NCBI GenBank assembly: GCA_046728115.1 | Contig: JBKPDW010000501.1 | Location: 1 to 5,382, forward strand | Source: CAVSWN01 sp046728115 | Lineage (GTDB): Bacteria; Acidobacteriota; Vicinamibacteria; Vicinamibacterales; CAVVIG01 | Length of the DNA: 5,382 bases | Reading direction: 5' to 3' | In this document: piece after piece, positions 1 to 5,382 of the stretch | How positions within the stretch are numbered: position 1 is the stretch's first letter | Layout: the number at the start of each line of letters is the position of its first letter | Notes under the pieces: model-generated | The model's database searches: none | Seen by the model: only the letters and a program-made list of their open reading frames with translations | Told to the model about the DNA's origin: nothing | Translations under genes and position numbers: made by a program

Positions 1-935
1 TCATGATGCTGTGCGACGACGGCAAGATCGCGCTCGACGACCCAATCGTTAACAGGCTGCCGCACTACCAGCAGCCGCCGGTCCTGAGGAATGCGGATGG
101 AAGCACCGCTTCCTACAACTTGCGCCCGGCGGCGCGGCCCATCACGATCCGCGATCTCCTGACCCACACGTCTGGAATGGCGTACTCCTTCTTCAATCCG
201 GCGCTCGCGCGGCTGAGCGCCGCCGGGAAATCCGAGCTCGAGCTGCCGCTCCTCCACGATCCCGGCGAGCGTTGGACCTACGGCCCGAGCACAGCGCTCC
301 TGGGCCAGATGGTGGCGCACGTCTCGGGAGAGGCGCTCGACGACGTCTGCCGGAGGCGAATCTTCGAGCCACTTGACATGCCCGACACGGTGTATTCGGT
401 CCCCGAGAACAAGCGAGAGGGCGTGGTTACACAGCATCTGCGAGAGGCGGGCGGCACGCTGGTTGAGAAACCGAACCCGCCGGCGATTCAATCGCGAGGC
501 CGCGGGGACGACGGACTCTTCTCAACCGCGCGTGACTACGCGGCGTTCCTGCAGCTCTTTCTGAACGGCGGCCGGCTCTGCTCGGCGCGGCTCGTCAGCG
601 AACCGGCGATCCGGTTGATGATGGAGAACCAGATTGGCGACCTGGTCATTGAGTGGCAGTCCGCCGTGAACTCCCCGGTCGCGATGGCGTTTCCACCTGG
701 CGCAGGGAAGGACAAATTCGGGTTCGGATTTCAAATTGAGACGCCGCCGTCAGAGGCCGGCATGCGCTCTGCTGGCAGTGTAAGCTGGAGCGGGATCTTC
801 AATACCAACTTCTGGATCGATCCACAGATAGGGATCGCGGCGGTTGTGCTCATGCAGATGCTGCCGTACGCCGACGTAAAGTGTTCCGAGCTCCTGCGCG
901 GATTCGAGCGGCTGGTGTACCAGGAGCTCCGGTAA
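1..935 (+). CDS. Beta-lactamase-family serine hydrolase (class C / EstB-like), C-terminal part
   Basis: This is the C-terminal ~310 residues of a penicillin-binding-protein/class C beta-lactamase-fold serine hydrolase. The frame is open from base 3 and ends with TAA at 933-935. Numbering from the ATG at base 3, visible family landmarks are MMLCDDGKIALDDP at 1-14, which normally lies about ten residues after the SxxK nucleophile motif; TIRDLLTHTSGM at 48-59; WTYGPSTALLG at 91-101, the Yxx region whose Tyr93 is the probable general base; and WSG at 262-264 followed by FWIDP, the counterpart of the KTG/HxG strand. The catalytic Ser and Lys and any signal peptide lie left of the window, so the ATG at base 3 is an internal Met and not the start. 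Members are usually exported or periplasmic esterases, D-aminopeptidases or beta-lactamase-like enzymes. The substrate cannot be told from sequence, and antibiotic resistance should not be assumed. No clear terminator follows. Confidence 0.93.
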   Translation, partial: MMLCDDGKIALDDPIVNRLPHYQQPPVLRNADGSTASYNLRPAARPITIRDLLTHTSGMAYSFFNPALARLSAAGKSELELPLLHDPGERWTYGPSTALLGQMVAHVSGEALDDVCRRRIFEPLDMPDTVYSVPENKREGVVTQHLREAGGTLVEKPNPPAIQSRGRGDDGLFSTARDYAAFLQLFLNGGRLCSARLVSEPAIRLMMENQIGDLVIEWQSAVNSPVAMAFPPGAGKDKFGFGFQIETPPSEAGMRSAGSVSWSGIFNTNFWIDPQIGIAAVVLMQMLPYADVKCSELLRGFERLVYQELR

Positions 936-949
936 ACTGCACGGCAACG

Positions 950-992
950 TTCTTGGTCCTTCGTCCTGGATTCTTCGTCTGTTCCTTGTCGA
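950..992. repeat. Imperfect 10-11 bp tandem repeat, four copies
   Basis: Four adjacent degenerate units can be aligned: TTCTTGGTCC (950-959), TTCGTCCTGGA (960-970), TTCTTCGTCTG (971-981) and TTCCTTGTCGA (982-992). All share a TTC-TYSGTC-like core. The period of about one helical turn is visible directly. Function is unknown. It ends where the LysR-like remnant on the other strand loses similarity, so it may have arisen from, or filled in, the broken end of that gene. Confidence 0.5.
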
Positions 993-1040
993 ACCGGTCT
1001 CGGCGATGGCCTGCAGGATTTCGAGCTGCCGGAGGTCCAC
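990..1040 (-). pseudogene. Relic of the N-terminus of a LysR-type transcriptional regulator
   Basis: Read on the - strand from a GTG at 1040-1038, the 17 codons give (V/M)DLRQLEILQAIAETGS. This matches the opening of LysR-family regulators, whose first helix typically reads MDLRQLEIL-x-AIAETGSFTAAG. After the Ser codon at 992-990 the similarity stops: the frame continues as TRNRRRIQDEGP and runs antisense into the serine hydrolase gene with no helix-turn-helix second half (no Q-S-A-I-S-R element). I therefore read it as the surviving first ~50 bp of a regulator gene whose remainder was deleted or replaced by the tandem repeat. No obvious Shine-Dalgarno sequence precedes the GTG on that strand. 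The family match is made by eye from the first helix only; the chance of coincidence is low but not zero. Confidence 0.6.
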
Positions 1041-1134
1041 GTGATAGTTCGTGGAGAGTAACTTACTTGTGCGAGTCCAGCGTTATTGAAAACGCCGCGA
1101 CCGGGCGGTAAGCTTCCATCACCCTTCGAACCCA

Positions 1135-1359
1135 ATGGATGAAACCGACCTCGTCGGCCAGACGGTCTCGCACTATCGCATCACCGAGCGGTTGGGCGGC
1201 GGCGAAATGGGCGTCGTCTACAAGGCAGTCGACGTCCGGCTGAACCGCTTCGTCGCGCTCAAGTTCCTGTCGGCCAGCCTGACCAAGGATCCCGACGCCA
1301 AAGAGCGCTTCGTCCACGAAGCGCAGGCCGCGTCGGCGCTCGATCACCCGAACATCTGA
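1135..1359 (+). CDS. N-terminal kinase fragment (ATP-binding lobe), ends at an in-frame TGA
   Basis: This 74-residue open frame holds only the N-lobe of a Pkn-type Ser/Thr kinase: HYRITERLGGGEMGVVYKA with the glycine-rich loop, VALKFL with the phosphate-anchoring Lys43, and RFVHEAQAASALDHPNI with the alpha-C Glu62. It stops at TGA 1357-1359, exactly where relatives continue HPNI-C-TIHEID. The ATG at 1135 fits the usual kinase start, with about a dozen residues before the first beta strand; no Shine-Dalgarno sequence is seen before it (cccttcgaaccca). Alone it lacks the catalytic loop and could not phosphorylate anything. It is listed because a gene caller would report it, and I regard it as one piece of the 1135-2745 pseudogene. 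Confidence 0.7.
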   Translation: MDETDLVGQTVSHYRITERLGGGEMGVVYKAVDVRLNRFVALKFLSASLTKDPDAKERFVHEAQAASALDHPNI

Positions 1360-1395
1360 ACGATTCACGAAATCGACGAGACGCCCGATCGGGAA

Positions 1396-2745
1396 TTGTT
1401 CCTGACGATGGCGTATTACGAAGGCGAGACGCTGAAGCACCGGATCGAGCGCGGACCGCTGACCGTGGACGAAGCGCTCGACATCGCGACGCAGGTGTCG
1501 CAGGCGCTCGCGCGCGCGCACGAATCGGGCATCGTGCATCGCGACATCAAGCCGGCGAACCTGATGCTGCCGAAAGACGGGCCGGTCAAGATCGTCGACC
1601 TTGGCCTGGCAAAGCTGGTCGGCCACTCAGAGCTGACCAAAACCGGCACGACGGTTGGGACGGTCGCCTACATGGCGCCCGAGCAAATCCGCGGAGCCGA
1701 GGCGGGGCCGGCAGCCGATGTGTGGGGCGTGGGCGTTGTGCTCTACCAGATGCTGTCCGGCCGGCGGCCGTTCGAGGGCAAGGACGATCTGGCCACGATC
1801 AGCAAGATCTTGGATGAGAATCCGACGCCGCTCGGTACGGTGCGTCCGGGCCTCCCCGACGCCGTGCTCCGCATCGTCGCGCGCGCCCTCGACAAGAACG
1901 TGGCGCATCGTTACCCATCGGCGACGGAGCTGCTCGCGGACTTGAAAGCGTGCCGCGCGGCGCTTGCGCCGGGCCAGCCGGTGTCAGCCCCGATTTCGCA
2001 GCTGCTTCGGCGTCCGCTCGCGGCCTGGGGCATTGCGGCGGTCCTCGTCGCGGTTTCGGTCCCCGCGGGGGTCGCATACCGGCGTGCGAGCCGCACGCGC
2101 TGGGCGCGCAACGAGGGCATCCCGCAGATCGTGCAGCTAGTCGCCAAGGACGACTACATCGGTGCATTCGAGCTCGCGAAAGAAGTGGACGCGGCGTCGC
2201 CCAACGATCCGGCGCTCGCGAGTCTCCGACCGCAGTTCTCGACCGCAGGTTCGATCGTGACGACGCCGGAGGGCGCCGACGTGTACGTGGCGCCGTACGG
2301 GGCCGGCGACGCTGGGACACGTTTCTCAACGAGCAAGGCGAAACCGCGATGCGGGCGACGCGCGCGCATGTTCGAGCGGCGCCAGGAGATTGGTCGGACG
2401 CTCGACCTGATGGAAGCGCGAACCGATATCGATACCGGGCGCGTCGCCTACCTCGGCGCGAGCTTTGGCGCATCCGTGCCGTTGCTTATCCTCGCACTCG
2501 AAGACCGAATCAAGACCGCGGTGCTGCTGGCGCCGGGCTTCAGCTATCGGTCGGTTCCACCCGAGGCCGACGCGGTCAACTACGTGGGCCACATCACGAT
2601 GCCGATCCTGATGATTGGCGGCCGGCAGGCGACGTCGGTTCCTTGGCCTGCACCAGACGGTGCTGAGATAGAATTGGCGCTGCGTGAGACCGACTCCACG
2701 GTCCGAAACGGTCTGACCGTCTGCGAAATGCGAGGATCAACGTAA
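1396..2745 (+). CDS. Kinase C-lobe, membrane helix, PEGA-like segment and hydrolase remnant, downstream of the TGA
   Basis: This frame is in phase with the N-lobe fragment and continues the same kinase. A TTG at 1396 or the ATG at 1408 (MAYYEGETL) could serve as a restart, but neither has a well-placed ribosome binding site. It carries HRDIKPANLM, DLGLAKL (DLG in place of the usual DFG), the activation loop with TKTGTTVGTVAYMAPEQ, and the ADVWGVGVVLYQMLSG helix. A hydrophobic helix follows at about 2017-2079, then a TPR-like stretch (IPQIVQLVAKDDYIGAFELA) and TTPEGADVYV. About 20 residues with no family likeness then lead into a hydrolase piece. The last 40 residues after LMIGGR match nothing I recognise and overlap the leader of the next gene. 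With no N-lobe it cannot bind ATP normally, so it is most likely untranslated or nonfunctional. Confidence 0.6.
   Translation: MFLTMAYYEGETLKHRIERGPLTVDEALDIATQVSQALARAHESGIVHRDIKPANLMLPKDGPVKIVDLGLAKLVGHSELTKTGTTVGTVAYMAPEQIRGAEAGPAADVWGVGVVLYQMLSGRRPFEGKDDLATISKILDENPTPLGTVRPGLPDAVLRIVARALDKNVAHRYPSATELLADLKACRAALAPGQPVSAPISQLLRRPLAAWGIAAVLVAVSVPAGVAYRRASRTRWARNEGIPQIVQLVAKDDYIGAFELAKEVDAASPNDPALASLRPQFSTAGSIVTTPEGADVYVAPYGAGDAGTRFSTSKAKPRCGRRARMFERRQEIGRTLDLMEARTDIDTGRVAYLGASFGASVPLLILALEDRIKTAVLLAPGFSYRSVPPEADAVNYVGHITMPILMIGGRQATSVPWPAPDGAEIELALRETDSTVRNGLTVCEMRGST
2313..2625 (+). pseudogene. Internal remnant of a prolyl-oligopeptidase/dienelactone-hydrolase-like domain
   Basis: The clear part, in the kinase frame from 2368, reads MFERRQEIGRTLDLMEARTD, then GRVAYLGASFGAS with the nucleophile-elbow Ser at 2461-2463, AVLLAPGFSYR, PPEADAVNYVGHI and MPILMIGGR, ending at 2625. 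This is the middle of an alpha/beta-hydrolase fold of the type found at the C-terminus of acidobacterial kinase fusions. The next frame over (codons from 2313) gives WDTFLNEQGETAMRATRA, which looks like the hydrolase sequence just upstream. Removing one C at 2367, in a CG run, would join the two continuously. The acid residue normally just after the GGRYD-like turn and the catalytic His are both missing, so the remnant could not be an active hydrolase. Recognition of the 2313-2366 piece is tentative; the 2368-2625 part is firm. Confidence 0.6.
2643..2674 (+). promoter_or_regulatory. Possible sigma-70-type promoter for the TonB-dependent receptor gene
   Basis: TAGAAT at 2669-2674 differs from TATAAT at one base and sits in an unusually AT-containing patch (gagatagaattgg) of this GC-rich DNA. 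TTGGCC at 2643-2648 is a weak -35 match with a 20 bp spacer, longer than the optimum. It lies about 120 bp before the receptor ATG, after recognisable hydrolase sequence has ended. The call rests on one hexamer and position only. Confidence 0.3.
2688..2720. promoter_or_regulatory. Two GACCG/CGGTC dyads, operator-like
   Basis: Within 33 bp there are four copies of the pentamer: GACCG (2688), CGGTC (2699), CGGTC (2709) and GACCG (2715). The first pair forms GACCG-6-CGGTC. The second is a near-perfect 13 bp palindrome, ACGGTCTGACCGT at 2708-2720 (6-1-6). They begin 14 bp downstream of the possible -10 and lie 75 bp before the receptor start, where a repressor would sit or where the mRNA leader could fold into two small hairpins. 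The symmetry is seen directly; the regulatory role is inferred. Confidence 0.35.
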
Positions 2746-2784
2746 CAAGGCAACAGCGAGCGGCATCGACCGAGACAGAGACAG

Positions 2785-2792
2785 AAGGGGGA
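2785..2792 (+). promoter_or_regulatory. Ribosome binding site for the TonB-dependent receptor
   Basis: AAGGGGGA lies four bases before the ATG at 2796. It is the only strong purine-rich Shine-Dalgarno-like site seen ahead of a start codon in this window, and it decides the receptor start. Just upstream GAGACA occurs twice in tandem (2772-2783). Confidence 0.65.
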
Positions 2793-2795
2793 ACC

Positions 2796-5382
2796 ATGAT
2801 TGCTCTTGCGACCCTTCTCGTCGCCCTCACGATCGCGAGCCCGTCCGCCGCACAGACCTTCCGCGGCGGCATCAACGGCACCGTCACCGATCAGTCCGGC
2901 GCAGTTCTCCCGGGCGCCGAAGTCAAAGCGACCAACGACGCGACAGGGCTGTCGTACTCGACTGCCTCCTCGACGGCGGGCGCCTTCACCTTCGCCGATC
3001 TTCCGTTGGGCGACTACACGATCGTCGCGTCGGCGAACGGGTTCGAGACCGTCACCATCCGAGGGGTGCGCGTATCGGCGGGCGCCATCTACACGGTCTC
3101 GGTCAAGCTGAACGTGGCGCAGATCGAGGCGAACGTGCAGGTGTCGGCCGCCGCTGTCGCCGTCGAGACGACGTCCACGACGCTCACCAACGTGCTGTCC
3201 ACACGTACGGTCCAGGATCTGCCATTGAATGGACGCGACTTCAGCCAGATGCTCGCGCTGACACCCGGATACTCGGGATACGAAGGCGGCGGGAGTGCGT
3301 CGATGAACGGATCGCGATCGAACCAGTTCAACTGGCAGATCGAAGGAACCGACAACAACGATCAGTGGTTCAACATCAAAGCCGTCAATCAGGGCGGCAT
3401 CAACAGCATCCCGGGCGTCCTGCTGCCGCTCGATTCGGTCGAGGAGTACTCCGTCCAGACGCAGGCAGCCGCCGAGACCGGGCGCAATCCGGGCGGAGCC
3501 GTGAATCTGGTCATCAAGTCGGGCGCGAACCGGCCGACCGGCACCGCCTACTACTACAACCGTGACGAAGCGCTTGCGGCGCTGTCGCCGTTCGCGCCGG
3601 TCGACGCGCCACAGAACAAGTTGCGCAACGAACACTCAGGCTTCTCGCTTGGCGGTCCGATTCGGCGGGACCACACCTTTTTCTTCACCACGTACGAACA
3701 TCAGAATTTCGAGATCGGGAACCAGGCGTTGTCGACCATGCCGTCGGCGGCGTATCAGGTGGCGGCGCTGCAGCTCCTTCAGCAATATGGCGTGCCGACG
3801 AACACCGTGTCGCGGTCGCTCCTCAACACCTTGTGGCCGGCCGACACCCTGAGCGGTCCCGCGGCGTCCAACAATTACTTCAACCCGACCCCACAGACCG
3901 GCTACAGCCATAACTTTCTCGTGAAGCTCGATCACAGCTTGAACAACAATCACCGGCTCTCGTTTCGGGGATTCCTCGGCCGCGGAAGTCAGACGGCACC
4001 TGTTGGTTCGCTGATTTCCTATTACTTCCAGGTCGGACCTATCAGGGTGCAGAACTACTCGGCCGTCCACAACGCAATTCTGGGCCCCGCGCTCACGAAC
4101 CAGATACTCTTCGGCGTCAACTACTTCAACCAGTCGTTCTCGGACGCCAACAGCACCTTCGATCCGGTCGCCCTCGGCTTCAACACCGGCGTGAGCGGAA
4201 GCGACCTGGCGGGCGCGCCGTATCTTTCGATCACCGGATTCGATCCGACCGGCGTCAGCCCGAACTCGGGCCGCACTGATGTGACGACCCATCTGTCCGA
4301 CACCCTTTCGTACACGAGGGGGCCTCACGAAATACGCATGGGAGGAGAAATACGGCGGGTTGGCATCGAGGAGTTCGGGGCCGGCGGCGGGAACAACGCC
4401 GGTATCCGGGGGAATTTCTTCTTCAACGGAACCCAGGGGCCGTGGAGAAGCCTGCTGAGCGTACCCGGTTACGACACCAACATCGCCGCGCTCGCCGACT
4501 TTCTCGCTGGTTACGTCTACCAGTCGACGATCCTGAGCGGTGATATCAGACGTCACGTGGCTCAGAACCTGTTCAATCTGTTCGCGCAGGACTCCTGGAG
4601 GGTGTCACGTCAACTGAACATCAACCTCGGTCTTCGCTGGGACTTCCAAGGACCGATGCACAGCGATCAGCCGGATCTCTCGACCTTCGACCCGACGCGC
4701 GGAGGGCTCATCGTCGTCGGCCAGCAGATAGAGGATCTGTATCCGCGTTCGTGGAAGAACTTCAGCCCGCGCCTCGGCGTGACCTACCAGCCGAACGGGC
4801 GAGACGACCTCGTCGTGCGAGGCGGTTTCGGGATCTTTTACGATACGCCGTCGATTTCACCCTTCCTCGATCAGGCCTCGCTGGCGAACAACGGCGCGAT
4901 TGGCGTGGAGGCGAATCCGGCTGGCGTGAAGCCCGTCTATCAGATTACGAAAAACGCCTACACGATCGTGCCGAATCAGGCGATCTTTCCGTCGAACGTT
5001 TCGATCTCCGGCAACAACGTGATCAACCTCTTCTCCGTCAGCCCGGACTTCCAGCCCGCGTACGTGACGAGCTACAACGTGAACGTCGAACGGACGCTGG
5101 GTCGCAATGCGATCGCGCAGGTCGGCTACGTCGGTTCGAAGGGACGGCGCCTGAACATCGTGCGGAACATCAACCAGGCGGCGATCGGGAGTGGCTTCGT
5201 CAACCGGCCGGATGCGGCCGGCTTCACCTATCAGCAGCAAACGCGGCCGTTCTTCCAGCAGTTCCCGAACTTCGGCGTGATCGACCAGCTCGAGAGCGTC
5301 GGGATCTCCAGCTACAACTCGCTGCAGGCGACGCTGCGCACGCGAAACTGGCGCGGCATCATCTCGCAATTCTCCTATACGC
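2796..5382 (+). CDS. TonB-dependent outer-membrane receptor, Oar-like, with carboxypeptidase-regulatory-like N-terminal domain (3' partial)
   Basis: This encodes a large outer-membrane beta-barrel, open for 862 codons to the window end. The order is: a signal peptide of about 20 residues (MIALATLLVALTIASPSAAQ); a carboxypeptidase-regulatory/Ig-like domain at about 23-107 (INGTVTDQSGAVLPGAEVKA, FADLPLGDYTIVA); the plug, with LPLNGR at 142-147, a conserved IEGTDNND stretch, and ETGRNPGGAVNLVIKSG at 227-243; then barrel strands rich in aromatic residues, including LFAQDSWRV at 595-603, LGLRWDF, and FSPRLG at 656-661 followed by GGFGIFYD. Relatives are about 1,000-1,150 residues, so the last barrel strands and the terminal aromatic residue are missing. 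Such receptors take up large substrates such as oligosaccharides, peptides or chelated metals with TonB-ExbBD energy; the ligand here is unknown. The ATG at 2796 is chosen from the AAGGGGGA site and the signal peptide, although the n-region oddly lacks Lys or Arg. No frameshift or stop was seen. Confidence 0.93.
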   Translation, partial: MIALATLLVALTIASPSAAQTFRGGINGTVTDQSGAVLPGAEVKATNDATGLSYSTASSTAGAFTFADLPLGDYTIVASANGFETVTIRGVRVSAGAIYTVSVKLNVAQIEANVQVSAAAVAVETTSTTLTNVLSTRTVQDLPLNGRDFSQMLALTPGYSGYEGGGSASMNGSRSNQFNWQIEGTDNNDQWFNIKAVNQGGINSIPGVLLPLDSVEEYSVQTQAAAETGRNPGGAVNLVIKSGANRPTGTAYYYNRDEALAALSPFAPVDAPQNKLRNEHSGFSLGGPIRRDHTFFFTTYEHQNFEIGNQALSTMPSAAYQVAALQLLQQYGVPTNTVSRSLLNTLWPADTLSGPAASNNYFNPTPQTGYSHNFLVKLDHSLNNNHRLSFRGFLGRGSQTAPVGSLISYYFQVGPIRVQNYSAVHNAILGPALTNQILFGVNYFNQSFSDANSTFDPVALGFNTGVSGSDLAGAPYLSITGFDPTGVSPNSGRTDVTTHLSDTLSYTRGPHEIRMGGEIRRVGIEEFGAGGGNNAGIRGNFFFNGTQGPWRSLLSVPGYDTNIAALADFLAGYVYQSTILSGDIRRHVAQNLFNLFAQDSWRVSRQLNINLGLRWDFQGPMHSDQPDLSTFDPTRGGLIVVGQQIEDLYPRSWKNFSPRLGVTYQPNGRDDLVVRGGFGIFYDTPSISPFLDQASLANNGAIGVEANPAGVKPVYQITKNAYTIVPNQAIFPSNVSISGNNVINLFSVSPDFQPAYVTSYNVNVERTLGRNAIAQVGYVGSKGRRLNIVRNINQAAIGSGFVNRPDAAGFTYQQQTRPFFQQFPNFGVIDQLESVGISSYNSLQATLRTRNWRGIISQFSYT

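Larger units (their letters stand above)
1135..2745 (+). pseudogene. Degraded receptor Ser/Thr kinase with PEGA-like segment and alpha/beta-hydrolase tail
   Basis: Taken as one locus this encodes a Hanks-type kinase, a linker, a transmembrane helix, a TPR/PEGA-like extracytoplasmic region and a C-terminal alpha/beta-hydrolase remnant, all essentially in one frame. Counting codons from ATG 1135: glycine loop GGGEMG near 21-26, ATP-binding Lys43 in VALK, alpha-C Glu62, stop codon at 75, HRDIKPAN at 135-142 with catalytic Asp137 and Asn142, DLG at 155-157, APE at 181-183, membrane helix about 295-315, PEGA at 378-381, and GASFG with nucleophile Ser443. In Acidobacteriota I know related proteins of roughly a thousand residues that carry a formylglycine-generating-enzyme-like (SUMF1) domain between the PEGA-like part and the hydrolase. 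Here that middle is absent, and the hydrolase also lacks its 3' end. An in-frame TGA plus an internal deletion plus a truncated tail make a pseudogene the best reading. A single sequencing error could explain the TGA but not the other lesions. Confidence 0.75.

Noticed and set aside
924..960. Possible terminator after the serine hydrolase gene
   Set aside because: GGAGCTCC is a short palindrome at the stop codon without a usable loop or a T-run, so a terminator call is not supported.
1041..1134. Promoter ahead of the kinase locus
   Set aside because: Patches such as TTGTGC and TTATTG exist but not with acceptable spacing, and no Shine-Dalgarno sequence precedes ATG 1135.
1357..1400. Selenocysteine recoding of the TGA, which sits at a usually Cys position
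   Set aside because: Cys at a TGA is the classic hint, but this kinase Cys has no known redox role. The downstream DNA offers only weak stems (gatt/aatc and the palindrome cccgatcggg), not a convincing bacterial SECIS hairpin, and the same gene carries other disabling lesions.
1799..2473. 224-codon Arg/Ser/Pro-rich open frame on the - strand
   Set aside because: Composition is that of a shadow frame opposite the kinase; no domain is recognisable.
2580..3635. Long (351-codon) open frame on the - strand
   Set aside because: It is antisense to the receptor's conserved signal, regulatory and plug domains. Its translation is Arg/Asp/Gly-rich with no recognisable motif, as expected for a shadow frame in GC-rich DNA.
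3636..4556. 306-codon open frame on the - strand
   Set aside because: It is a shadow of the receptor barrel, whose + strand frame shows clear family sequence throughout. The antisense product is low in hydrophobic structure and has no family likeness.
4857..5369. 170-codon open frame on the - strand
   Set aside because: It is antisense to conserved barrel sequence and rich in Asp/Arg/Val repeats typical of a reversed GC-rich coding frame.
1..5382. CRISPR array, tRNA/rRNA, insertion sequence or phage attachment site
   Set aside because: No regularly spaced identical repeats, no RNA-gene-like folds, no transposase motifs and no matching terminal inverted repeats were seen on reading both strands.

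Overview
The window is GC-rich, with every substantial gene on the + strand. It suggests an environmental member of Acidobacteriota, probably Vicinamibacteria-like. This is inferred from three gene types that commonly occur in that phylum: a class C beta-lactamase-like serine hydrolase, a Pkn-type Ser/Thr kinase of the HPNICTIHEID / MAYYEGETL type, and a large Oar-like TonB-dependent receptor with an N-terminal carboxypeptidase-regulatory domain. No marker gene is present to confirm the taxonomy.

Layout. Positions 1-935 hold the C-terminal ~310 residues of a beta-lactamase-fold serine hydrolase; the window begins just after its expected SxxK nucleophile motif. Positions 936-1134 are a short decayed intergenic stretch. 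It holds a four-copy imperfect 10-11 bp tandem repeat and, on the - strand, a 17-codon relic of the start of a LysR-type regulator. Positions 1135-2745 are a decayed multidomain receptor kinase. The kinase domain is split by an in-frame TGA at a position that is usually Cys. The middle of the protein is deleted, and what remains of a C-terminal alpha/beta hydrolase is joined straight onto the PEGA-like segment and then cut off before its acid and His residues. Positions 2626-2795 form the leader of the next gene, with a possible promoter, two GACCG/CGGTC dyads and a good ribosome binding site. Positions 2796-5382 hold an intact but unfinished TonB-dependent receptor (862 codons visible, running off the right edge).

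How the parts relate. The receptor is the only gene here with an intact start and an uninterrupted reading frame. The kinase locus looks like a pseudogene produced by at least three lesions: a nonsense codon, a large internal deletion with a nearby frame change, and loss of the 3' end. I see no evidence for a working operon linking the three loci. The main interest lies in reconstructing the kinase/hydrolase wreck, the LysR relic and the operator-like dyads ahead of the receptor. I do not see a convincing new biological system in this window.
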